Shown here one piece after another: positions 6,636-15,877 of a DNA stretch of 15,877 bases. The translations under genes and the position numbers were made by a program. The notes under the pieces were generated by a model. It did no database searches, was not told the origin of the DNA, and saw nothing but the letters and a program-made list of their open reading frames with translations. The first letter of the stretch is position 1. Each line of letters opens with the position of its first letter. Source of the stretch: Candidatus Agrococcus pullicola (GTDB taxonomy: Bacteria; Actinomycetota; Actinomycetes; Actinomycetales; Microbacteriaceae). Location: the NCBI GenBank assembly GCA_019115685.1, contig DXDC01000153.1, positions 1 to 15,877 on the forward strand, written 5' to 3'.

Positions 6636-7655
6636 CTACGCGGCGCGCAGCGCCGCGAGGTCTTTGTTGACGCGCTGCGCCCATGCTGGCCCGGAGTAGA
6701 TGAACTCCGTGAAGCCCTGCACGAGGTTCGCGCCCGCCATGAGTCGCTCGTGCACGTCGAGCCCTCCCTGCACGCCGCCGACGGAGATGACCGTAGTGTC
6801 GTTCGGCAGCACTTCCCTGAGGAGACGCAGTACGTCGAGGGAGCGACGTCGCAACGGCGGGCCGGAGAGCCCTCCGGCTCCGATCTCGTCGAGCCGCTGC
6901 GCATCCGTGACGAGCCCCTTGCGACTGATCGTCGTATTCGTGGCGATGACACCGGCGAGCCCGAGCCGACTGACGAGTGCGGCGATATCCGCAACGGCAT
7001 CGTCATCGAGATCCGGTGCGATCTTCACGAGCACCGGCGTCGAGCCCGCCTGTTCGAGTACTCCGGCGAGGATGGGTTCGAGTCGCTCGACATCCTGCAG
7101 ACCCCGCAGGCCGGGAGTGTTCGGGCTGGAAACGTTCACTGCAAGGTAGTCCGCAACAGGCGCTAACCTCGCGGCGCACACCGCGTAGTCCGCGGCAGCG
7201 GACTCCTCCCGTGTCGTCTTGTTCTTGCCGATGTTCACGCCGACAACCGGTCGACGACGTTCGCGCCGTACTCGCTCGAGTCGCGCCGCCACGGCCTCCA
7301 GACCCTCATTGTTGAAACCCATGCGATTGATCAACGAGCGGTCGGCGACAAGACGGAACTGCCGTGGTCGGGGGTTTCCCGGCTGCGGTCTTGGTGTAAC
7401 GGTGCCGACTTCGACGTGACCGAATCCGAGCGCACCCAGGCCAATGACCATCTGCGCATTCTTGTCGAATCCAGCAGCGATCCCGAATGGGGTCGGGAAC
7501 TCGCGCCCCATCGCTTTCGTACGGAGCGTAGCGTCAGCTCGCACTCCCGGTCTGACAACGCCTGCCGCTTGGACGATCCGCTTGGCCGCCGAGTGCGCCA
7601 GCTCTGTATCCGAATGCTTCAGAACGGACTTGAAGAAGAGCTCGTAAGCGCTCAT
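6636..7655 (-). CDS. pyrD: Dihydroorotate dehydrogenase, class 2 (quinone-linked)
   Basis: PyrD oxidises dihydroorotate to orotate in pyrimidine synthesis and hands the electrons to membrane quinone, probably menaquinone here. The 339-residue protein carries the class 2 N-terminal amphipathic helices ([17 protein letters not shown]). FMN and substrate motifs follow: GFDKNAQ (Lys65), NRMGFNNEG (110-118), NIGKNK (142-146), [11 protein letters not shown] (catalytic serine, most likely Ser177), VKIAPDL (Lys211), ATNTT (239-243), GLSGPPL and the phosphate-binding SVGGV plus YSG. A serine base instead of cysteine also indicates class 2. The start is the ATG that overlaps the nrdR stop (ATGA), with GGGGG 4 nt upstream. 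The frame stays open up to 7904 but that part is inside nrdR and low-complexity. It is the last gene of the long minus-strand run. Confidence 0.96.
   Translation of the reverse strand: MSAYELFFKSVLKHSDTELAHSAAKRIVQAAGVVRPGVRADATLRTKAMGREFPTPFGIAAGFDKNAQMVIGLGALGFGHVEVGTVTPRPQPGNPRPRQFRLVADRSLINRMGFNNEGLEAVAARLERVRRERRRPVVGVNIGKNKTTREESAAADYAVCAARLAPVADYLAVNVSSPNTPGLRGLQDVERLEPILAGVLEQAGSTPVLVKIAPDLDDDAVADIAALVSRLGLAGVIATNTTISRKGLVTDAQRLDEIGAGGLSGPPLRRRSLDVLRLLREVLPNDTTVISVGGVQGGLDVHERLMAGANLVQGFTEFIYSGPAWAQRVNKDLAALRAA
6639..6657. terminator. GC hairpin at the convergent DUF3043/pyrD ends
   Basis: CGCGGCGC (6639-6646) and GCGCCGCG (6650-6657) form a perfect 8-bp stem with a 3-nt loop. It begins 8 nt after the DUF3043 stop and lies inside the last codons of pyrD, so it could stop transcripts from both directions. 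No T-tract is present. Ala/Arg codons alone could create such a dyad, so the call is tentative. Confidence 0.4.
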
Positions 7656-8113
7656 ACGTCCCCCGTTTCCCGGTCGGCGCGGAGGTCCCCGATGACGCGT
7701 TCGAAATCCTCGAGCGAATCGAAGCCCTGATAGACGCTCGCGAAGCGCAGATACGCTACCTCGTCGAGCGTTCGCAACGGCGGTAAGACCGCCAGCCCGA
7801 CCTCGTTCGCCTGCACCTGACTGGCGCCCGTTGCCCGGATGGCCTCCTCCGTCGCCTGCGCTACCTGCGCAAGCTCCGCATCCGTGACGGGTCTGCCCTG
7901 ACATGCTTTGCGAACACCCTCAATGACTTTGTCCCGACTGAACGGTTCGAGCACGCCCGAGCGCTTTACAACTTGCAGCGAAGCGGTTTCGAGTGTTGAG
8001 AAGCGACGTCCGCAGAGGGTGCACTGCCGTCTTCTGCGAATCGAAAGCCCATCATCACTCGTGCGCGAATCGACGACTCGGGAATCCGGGTTCCGGCAAA
8101 ACGGGCAGTGCAT
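7652..8113 (-). CDS. nrdR: Transcriptional repressor NrdR
   Basis: NrdR represses ribonucleotide reductase genes, binding NrdR boxes when its ATP-cone is loaded with dATP plus ATP. The 153-residue protein has the expected zinc ribbon (Cys3, Cys6, Cys31, Cys34), an Arg-rich DNA-binding stretch SIRRRRQC, and an ATP-cone domain from about 46 to 136 ([20 protein letters not shown], later [13 protein letters not shown]). Length matches the family. It starts on TGATG, sharing one base with the hisD stop, and overlaps pyrD by four bases, so hisD-nrdR-pyrD are tightly coupled. Its targets (nrdAB, nrdHIEF or nrdJ) are not in this window, and I see no NrdR-box-like palindrome in the gaps. Confidence 0.97.
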   Translation of the reverse strand: MHCPFCRNPDSRVVDSRTSDDGLSIRRRRQCTLCGRRFSTLETASLQVVKRSGVLEPFSRDKVIEGVRKACQGRPVTDAELAQVAQATEEAIRATGASQVQANEVGLAVLPPLRTLDEVAYLRFASVYQGFDSLEDFERVIGDLRADRETGDV

Positions 8114-9387
8114 CAGTCCTCGAATCGTGCGGTTACGGCGGTTCCGTGAGCAGGGAGGTCCTCTTCGATCGCGAGCGTCTCGATCGATTCCCTCACCGTG
8201 GAGAGTCCATCGCGACTGTACCGGACCACCTGTTGCGCGCGCAGGAACACGCTCGCATTCAAACCTGCTGCAAATCTTGCTGTGCCGCCAGTCGGCAGCA
8301 CGTGGTTGCTGCCGGCGGCGTAGTCACCGAGTGCGACGGGAGCATCGTCACCGACGAAGACGACGCCCGCGTTGACGATCTTCTCGACGACGGCTTCGGG
8401 TGCTTCCACCATGATCTGCAGGTGTTCGGGAGCGTACGCGTTACTGATCGCGATGCCTTCCACGATGTCGTCGACGAGGACGATCGCCGACTGCCTGCCC
8501 GTAAGGGCCGCGCGGATGCGCTGCTCGTGCTTACAACCCGGAACAATGCGTTCGATCGCCGCCTCGACGTCGTCGGCGAGGCGTTCGGAGTCTGTGACAA
8601 GAACACTCCCGGCAAGCTCATCGTGTTCCGCCTGCGAGATGAGATCCCGTGCGACGAAGTCTGCGTTCGCCGAGCTATCCGCGATCACGAGAATTTCGGT
8701 CGGGCCGGCTTCCGCATCGATCCCGACGCGGCCCGCTACTGCCCGTTTCGCTGCCGCAACGAAGACATTGCCGGGGCCGGTGATGACGTCGACAGGCCGC
8801 AAACGGGTGCTCTCCACACCGTAGGCAAGCGCACCTATGGCTCCCGCTCCCCCCATCGCATACACCTCGCGGACACCCAGGAGTGCGCAGGTCGCCAGGA
8901 TGGTCGGGTGGGGCCAACCCTCATGTTCTGCCTGGGGCGGGCTCGTTACCGCGATCTGGTCAACGCCGGCAGCCTGCGCAGCCACAACGTTCATAATCAC
9001 GCTCGACGGATACACGGCTTTGCCGCCCGGCACGTACAGCCCGACTCGCTCGACGGGCACCCAGCGCTGTTCGACGCTGGCGCCGCGCCCGAAGTGCGTC
9101 ATGGCAGGCGGCGGAACCTGAGCTTCGCTGGCCCTCCTCACCCGATCGATCGTCTGCTCGATCGCGCGCCGCACTCGCGATTCCAGTGCCTCCGCAGCTG
9201 CATCGATCACCGTTTGCGGAACACGGATAGTGGATGGGCGTACTCGATCGAAGCGCTCGGCCTGTTCCAACAGGGCCCTCTCGCCGCGTACACGCACGTC
9301 CTCGATCAGCTCGATTGCCGGACCCATCGCCTCGGCCACGTCAATATCGGCACGCGGTGGGACGACGGATTGCAGGCGCTGAAGCAT
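8113..9387 (-). CDS. hisD: Histidinol dehydrogenase
   Basis: HisD carries out the last two oxidations of histidine synthesis, histidinol to histidine with two NAD+. The 424-residue protein has the full motif set: [12 protein letters not shown] (118-128), [12 protein letters not shown] (204-215) and [12 protein letters not shown] (226-237). Zinc ligands are Gln252, His255, Asp355 and His414. The catalytic pair Glu321/His322 lies in [10 protein letters not shown]. The gene follows dnaE after 20 nt and precedes nrdR with a one-base overlap. No other his gene is present in the window, so it is separated from the rest of the pathway if that is clustered elsewhere. The ATG has no usable Shine-Dalgarno but has TAGAAT exactly six bases upstream, suggesting an internal leaderless promoter. 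Confidence 0.97.
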   Translation of the reverse strand: MLQRLQSVVPPRADIDVAEAMGPAIELIEDVRVRGERALLEQAERFDRVRPSTIRVPQTVIDAAAEALESRVRRAIEQTIDRVRRASEAQVPPPAMTHFGRGASVEQRWVPVERVGLYVPGGKAVYPSSVIMNVVAAQAAGVDQIAVTSPPQAEHEGWPHPTILATCALLGVREVYAMGGAGAIGALAYGVESTRLRPVDVITGPGNVFVAAAKRAVAGRVGIDAEAGPTEILVIADSSANADFVARDLISQAEHDELAGSVLVTDSERLADDVEAAIERIVPGCKHEQRIRAALTGRQSAIVLVDDIVEGIAISNAYAPEHLQIMVEAPEAVVEKIVNAGVVFVGDDAPVALGDYAAGSNHVLPTGGTARFAAGLNASVFLRAQQVVRYSRDGLSTVRESIETLAIEEDLPAHGTAVTARFED

Positions 9388-9393
9388 TACCCC

Positions 9394-9399
9394 ATTCTA
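9394..9399 (-). promoter_or_regulatory. Candidate −10 element between dnaE and hisD, leaderless geometry
   Basis: TAGAAT, the closest match to the TATAAT/TAnnnT consensus seen in this window, ends six bases before the hisD ATG. The run GGGG in the spacer is too near the ATG to be a normal ribosome site. It would let hisD-nrdR-pyrD be transcribed separately from dnaE. No −35 is evident. Confidence 0.45.
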
Positions 9400-9407
9400 A
9401 TCGTCGC

Positions 9408-12914
<3,507 letters not shown>

Positions 12915-12923
12915 ACTGCCCCT

Positions 12924-12929
12924 AGTCTA
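12924..12929 (-). promoter_or_regulatory. Candidate −10 element between rluD and dnaE
   Basis: TAGACT lies in the 33-nt gap and ends 9 nt before the dnaE ATG; a start 6-9 nt downstream would leave a leader of 0-3 nt. Because AGGGG also stands 4 nt before the ATG, dnaE could equally be translated from the upstream operon transcript. Confidence 0.3.
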
Positions 12930-12947
12930 CGAAGGACCTCGGACGCA

Positions 12948-13868
12948 TCAGTGCGCGGCGCGCAGTTTCTCCAGGGAGGATTCGAGTTCTTTCGGATACG
13001 CCGCACTGAACGAGACTTCTTCCCCGTTCGGATGTTCGAATCCGAGCTCGAGCGCGTGCAGCCACTGGTGGTCGAGCTCGAGCCATGCTGCGATTTTGGG
13101 GTCCGCTCCGTACATCGTGTCGCCGAAGCACGGGTGGTGCCTCGCCGACATGTGCACGCGGATCTGATGGGTTCTGCCGGTCTCGAGGTGCACTTCGACA
13201 AGGCTCCCGTGCCGGAAGGCCTCTATCGCTTCGTAGTGCGTTATGGCAGGCTTGCCGTTCTCCGTAACAGCGAATTTCCATTCGTGGCCGGGGTGACGAC
13301 CGATCGGCGCATCGATCGTACCCAGCAGGGGATCCGGATGTCCCTGCACGGCGGCGTGATACACCTTGCGCACCTGCCGATCCCGGAACAGGCCCTTGAG
13401 GTGTGTGTATGCGCGTTCGCTTTTCGCTACGACCATGAGACCGCTCGTACCGACATCCAGGCGATGCACGATGCCTTGTCGTTCGGCGGAGCCCGACGTG
13501 GTGATGTCGAAACCGGCTGCCGCGAGCGCTCCGAGCACGGTCGGCCCCGTCCATCCCATGGAGGGATGCGCGGCAACGCCGGCTGGTTTATCGATCACGA
13601 CGATGTCGGCATCCTGGTGCACGATATGCAGATCCGGAACCTCGACGGGCACGACCCGCGGTGCCTGCTTCGGCTCCCAGCTGATGTCGAGCCAGGCATC
13701 CGCTGTGAGCCGGTCGGACTTCCCCAGTGTTGCGCCGTCCAGCGTCGCCCCTCCGGCAGCGAGCACCTCGGCAACGGTTGTCCGGCTCAGGCCGAGCAGC
13801 TTGGCGATGCCCGCATCGGCACGCACACCATCGAGCCCTGCCGGAACCTGCAGGAACCTACTCTCCAC
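12948..13868 (-). CDS. rluD: 23S rRNA pseudouridine synthase, RluD/RluA family
   Basis: The enzyme isomerises specific uridines of 23S rRNA (positions near helix 69 for RluD) to pseudouridine. The 306-residue protein has an N-terminal S4-like RNA-binding domain (about 12-65, [20 protein letters not shown]) and the RluA catalytic domain. The latter contains the [13 protein letters not shown] motif near 93-105 and the active-site motif [16 protein letters not shown], with Asp138 as the catalytic aspartate. [20 protein letters not shown] is the usual late motif. The start is GTG, 11 nt inside the end of lspA, with AGGAG about 10 nt upstream. The exact target uridines cannot be told from sequence; RluD is the customary name in this gene position. 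Confidence 0.92.
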   Translation of the reverse strand: MESRFLQVPAGLDGVRADAGIAKLLGLSRTTVAEVLAAGGATLDGATLGKSDRLTADAWLDISWEPKQAPRVVPVEVPDLHIVHQDADIVVIDKPAGVAAHPSMGWTGPTVLGALAAAGFDITTSGSAERQGIVHRLDVGTSGLMVVAKSERAYTHLKGLFRDRQVRKVYHAAVQGHPDPLLGTIDAPIGRHPGHEWKFAVTENGKPAITHYEAIEAFRHGSLVEVHLETGRTHQIRVHMSARHHPCFGDTMYGADPKIAAWLELDHQWLHALELGFEHPNGEEVSFSAAYPKELESSLEKLRAAH

Positions 13869-14436
13869 GGGTCGCGCTCTCCTCCCCTTGTGCTGCAGGA
13901 TCCGGCTCGTCCGTCCGCGCCTTGGAGCCGTCCAGGTTCGTGCCGCGCAGCATCATGAGTATCAGTCCGCCCATGGCCGTGCAGATTGCGACGTCGGCGA
14001 CATTGAAGATCGCGGGGAAACCCCACACGTGGATGAAGTCGATGACGTGCCCCTGGAGCGCACCGGGTTCCCGAGTGAGCCTGTCGAACAGGTTGCCGGT
14101 CGTGCCACCGAGCAGACCTCCCAGAACGAGCACCCAGCCGATAGACCGCAGCCGCGGAGCGACGGCGACGATACCGATCGCGACTGCTGCTGCCAGGATC
14201 GTGAAGATCCAGGTCATGCCGCTCGCGAGCGAGAACGCCGCCCCGGGGTTCCTTACGAACGTAAAACGGAGGGCCTCCCCCAGGACCTGCCGAGACTCTC
14301 CTTCTTGAAAGTTGGCGAGAATCCACTCTTTCGAGAGGAAGTCGAAGGTCCAGACGATAGCGGCAACCGCGAACAGCAGCACAAGGTGCCACCATGAGAC
14401 CGACCGCGCGGGTTTGACCGGGCTGCCCTCCGTCAC
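13858..14436 (-). CDS. lspA: Lipoprotein signal peptidase (signal peptidase II)
   Basis: LspA cleaves the signal peptide of lipidated prolipoproteins inside the membrane. The 192-residue protein has four hydrophobic segments (about 15-33, 73-93, 98-113, 140-163). Conserved pieces are DFLSKEW (Asp32, Lys36), [11 protein letters not shown] (60-70), [10 protein letters not shown] (111-120), VIDFI with catalytic Asp133, and FNVADVAI with catalytic Asp148. A charged tail of about 28 residues follows the last helix. CtaC in this window is a predicted substrate. The start is GTG, five bases after the divIVA stop, and no Shine-Dalgarno is visible, so reinitiation after divIVA is likely. The later ATG nearby is out of frame. 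It overlaps rluD by 11 bases. Confidence 0.95.
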   Translation of the reverse strand: MTEGSPVKPARSVSWWHLVLLFAVAAIVWTFDFLSKEWILANFQEGESRQVLGEALRFTFVRNPGAAFSLASGMTWIFTILAAAVAIGIVAVAPRLRSIGWVLVLGGLLGGTTGNLFDRLTREPGALQGHVIDFIHVWGFPAIFNVADVAICTAMGGLILMMLRGTNLDGSKARTDEPDPAAQGEESATRGE

Positions 14437-14441
14437 CGGAG

Positions 14442-15125
14442 TCAGTTGCTATTGTCGCCGTCGACAGCGACGTTGCCGAGCGATGACGTGCGGTCGAGGT
14501 CGCGCAGCTGGCTCTCGATGTAGCCGCGCAGGCGAAGACGGTAGTCGCGCTCGAAGCTCTTGAGTTCGTCGATCTTCTCCTGCAGGTCCGAGCGCTGCTG
14601 TTCGAGCGACGCCTTCTGCGTCTCGAATTGCTGTTGAAGCTCCTCGGAACGCGCAAGCGCCTGGTCTTCCAACCGCTTCGCTTCGTTCTGAGCGGTGCTG
14701 ATGAGTTCGTCGCGCTGCTGCTCGCCCTCACTCACGAGGCTGTCGCGCTTGGTTTCACCTTCGGTGACGAGCTCGTCGTGAAGACGCTGCGCCATCGCGA
14801 GCAGGCTCACGCTCGAGTCAGCGGATGGCTGGTAGTCAGCACCTTCCGGCGCGGATGCCTGCTGTCCCTCTGCCGATTCCGGCGCGGCGGGTGCGGAGTC
14901 GATGGGAGCGGGAGCAGATGGAGCGGCAGCTTCCGCGGCACCGCCGGAGATCTGCGCCTTCAACTGCTCGTTCTCCTCCTTGAGCGCATCGCGCTCCGCG
15001 ATGACGGATCGCCAGTCGTTCGCGACGAGATCGAGGAAGTCGTCAACCTCGTCCTGGTCATAACCGTCGCGAAAACGCGTTTCCTCGAAACGCTTGGTGA
15101 GGAGGTCGTCAGGCGTGAGTGCCAT
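14442..15125 (-). CDS. divIVA: DivIVA/Wag31 family polar growth protein
   Basis: DivIVA (Wag31 in mycobacteria) is a coiled-coil scaffold at the cell poles that directs polar wall synthesis in actinobacteria. The 227-residue protein begins with the conserved lipid-binding domain MALTPDDLLTKRFEETRFR and GYDQDEVDDFLD, where R-F-R at 17-19 is the membrane-inserting loop region. A first coil runs to about 60. An Ala/Pro/Ser-rich linker covers roughly 61-107, and a long Glu/Gln/Lys-rich coiled coil runs about 108-205. The ATG at 15125 is chosen because the family N-terminus begins MALTPDDL and AAAGG lies 7 nt upstream. A longer frame from GTG at 15161 would add 12 unrelated residues. It lies between yggT and lspA, its usual actinobacterial place, with its own promoter candidate 60 nt region upstream. 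Confidence 0.95.
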   Translation of the reverse strand: MALTPDDLLTKRFEETRFRDGYDQDEVDDFLDLVANDWRSVIAERDALKEENEQLKAQISGGAAEAAAPSAPAPIDSAPAAPESAEGQQASAPEGADYQPSADSSVSLLAMAQRLHDELVTEGETKRDSLVSEGEQQRDELISTAQNEAKRLEDQALARSEELQQQFETQKASLEQQRSDLQEKIDELKSFERDYRLRLRGYIESQLRDLDRTSSLGNVAVDGDNSN

Positions 15126-15161
15126 GTCCGTGCCTTTCGATGTCGTAAACGTGCTCAACAC

Positions 15162-15189
15162 ACCTTACCCGCTCGCGCTGGCAGGTCAC
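15162..15189 (-). promoter_or_regulatory. Candidate promoter of divIVA
   Basis: GTGACC (15184-15189, four of six matches to TTGACA) and TAAGGT (15162-15167) are separated by 16 bp. The −35 overlaps the yggT stop codon, and the predicted leader of about 30 nt includes the AAAGG ribosome site. This is the only candidate in the window with a recognisable −35. Confidence 0.45.
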
Positions 15190-15464
15190 ATCATGGCGAT
15201 GAGTGACGCAACATTCATCAGAATGATGAGAGCAATGAAGAGAATCAGAACGGAAAGGTCGAGGCTGACCTGACCGATGCGCACAGGCTTGATGAACCGG
15301 CGCAAGAACTTGACTGGAGGGTCAGTGAGCTTGAACAGGAATATCGAGATTGCGAGGATGAACCCCTTCGGCTTCCAATCCCGCTTGAGAGCGGCCACCA
15401 AATCAATGATGACTCTTCCCCAAAGAATGTAGAAGTACACCCTGGTGATCCAAAAGATCACCAA
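15186..15464 (-). CDS. yggT: YggT family membrane protein
   Basis: This small integral membrane protein of the YggT family lies beside sepF in actinobacteria and is linked to division by context only. The visible 92 residues have two hydrophobic segments (about 1-25 and 68-90). Between them is the family signature LTDPPVKFLRRFIKPVRIGQVSLDLS. Start choice is uncertain. The TTG at 15464 is the first conventional alternative start after the in-frame sepF stop. Family proteins usually have a few more N-terminal residues, and a CTG at 15479 stands 4 nt after a strong GGGGGA. A CTG start would make it 97 residues. GTG at 15461 is also possible. No ATG is available at the N-terminus. Confidence 0.88.
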   Translation of the reverse strand: MVIFWITRVYFYILWGRVIIDLVAALKRDWKPKGFILAISIFLFKLTDPPVKFLRRFIKPVRIGQVSLDLSVLILFIALIILMNVASLIAMM

Positions 15465-15488
15465 TCCGACGACGGACAGACCGTCCCC

Positions 15489-15877
15489 CTAGTGGTTGAA
15501 GACTGAAGAATCGGTGTCGTGTTCCGATTCACGAGAGCCCGAAACGGTAACCGACTCGGGTGAAAGCAAGTATACCTTGGTCGTGACTCGCTCGATCTTG
15601 CCGTTGAGGCCCTGCGTTAAGCCAGCAGCGAAGTCGATCAACCTACGGGCATCGCTGTCTGTCATCTGCGAGAGATTGATGATGACGGGGATTTCGTCCC
15701 GGAACGCACCGGCAATCTCTTTTGCGTCCTTGTACTGGCGCGGGTGCACCGTCAGAATTTCCTGCATTTCGTTCACCTGCTGCGGCGCTCGGCGCAAGGG
15801 TGTGACGTTCGCCGGCCCCGGCGTCGTCTCCGTCGTCGCCTCATTGTCGTCGGTTCTGGTTTCGCTGCGGGCGTTCG
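15489..15877 (-). CDS. sepF: Cell division protein SepF (5' end cut by the window edge)
   Basis: SepF binds the C-terminal tail of FtsZ and tethers Z-rings to the membrane; it is the main FtsZ anchor in actinobacteria, which lack FtsA. The visible 128 residues comprise an unstructured Thr/Glu/Pro-rich linker (about 1-30), then the SepF core: [44 protein letters not shown] and [12 protein letters not shown]. This core is the beta-rich dimerising, FtsZ-binding domain. A 19-residue tail rich in Ser/Glu/Asp ends the protein. The N-terminal membrane-binding helix lies outside the window. The frame is open to the edge, so an internal TTG at 15797 is not the start. ftsZ is expected a few genes further upstream, outside the window. 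Confidence 0.95.
   Translation of the reverse strand, partial: NARSETRTDDNEATTETTPGPANVTPLRRAPQQVNEMQEILTVHPRQYKDAKEIAGAFRDEIPVIINLSQMTDSDARRLIDFAAGLTQGLNGKIERVTTKVYLLSPESVTVSGSRESEHDTDSSVFNH

Noticed and set aside
7656..7904. N-terminal extension of pyrD to 7904
   Set aside because: The extension is Gly/Arg-rich low-complexity sequence inside nrdR; the family N-terminus and the ATGA overlap with GGGGG upstream place the start at 7655.
12951..14397. Plus-strand open frames opposite rluD and lspA
   Set aside because: They are shadows of genes with intact active-site motifs on the minus strand.
15126..15161. N-terminal extension of divIVA to GTG 15161
   Set aside because: It adds 12 residues unlike the family and lacks a ribosome site; the start at 15125 has AAAGG 7 nt upstream and the conserved MALTPDDL beginning.

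Overview
The window looks like core chromosome of a high-GC actinobacterium. The gene order sepF–yggT–divIVA–lspA–rluD–dnaE, the actinobacterial oxidase subunit CtaF, a DUF3043 membrane protein and GTG/TTG starts all point there. Protein character suggests Micrococcales, perhaps Microbacteriaceae; this is an inference made without any database search. I see no mobile element, CRISPR array, tRNA or rRNA, and no gene-free stretch longer than 84 bp.

Layout. (1) 1–1062, minus: the N-terminal 354 residues of a membrane sensor histidine kinase that runs off the left edge. (2) 1142–4149, minus: ctaC–ctaD–ctaF, subunits II, I and IV of an aa3 cytochrome c oxidase, nearly gapless, with a strong hairpin after ctaF. 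(3) 4234–5978, minus: an M20 metallopeptidase translationally coupled to an A-type Fe-S carrier (erpA). (4) 6055–6630, plus: a DUF3043 membrane protein, divergent from the M20 gene and convergent with pyrD. (5) 6636–15877, minus: sepF (5' end cut by the right edge)–yggT–divIVA–lspA–rluD–dnaE–hisD–nrdR–pyrD. Spacings range from an 11-nt overlap to 60 nt, so this looks like one long transcription unit with internal promoters.

How the genes connect. SepF, YggT and DivIVA belong to division and polar growth. LspA processes lipoproteins, and CtaC in this window carries a lipobox that makes it a likely substrate. RluD modifies 23S rRNA. DnaE is the replicative polymerase, with a complete PHP metal site and a clamp-binding motif. 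NrdR represses ribonucleotide reductase genes according to ATP/dATP. PyrD makes orotate and passes electrons to the quinone pool, which the cytochrome bc1–aa3 branch finally oxidises. HisD is a stand-alone histidine gene here.

I did not find an undescribed system. The most notable signal is regulatory: three start codons (kinase, M20 peptidase, hisD) are each preceded by a TAnnnT −10-like hexamer ending exactly 6 nt before the ATG, with no well-placed Shine-Dalgarno. That is the signature of leaderless transcription. Other points are hairpins at two 3' ends and several unusual or coupled starts (TTG for ctaC, an uncertain non-ATG start for yggT, GTG without a clear ribosome binding site for lspA).
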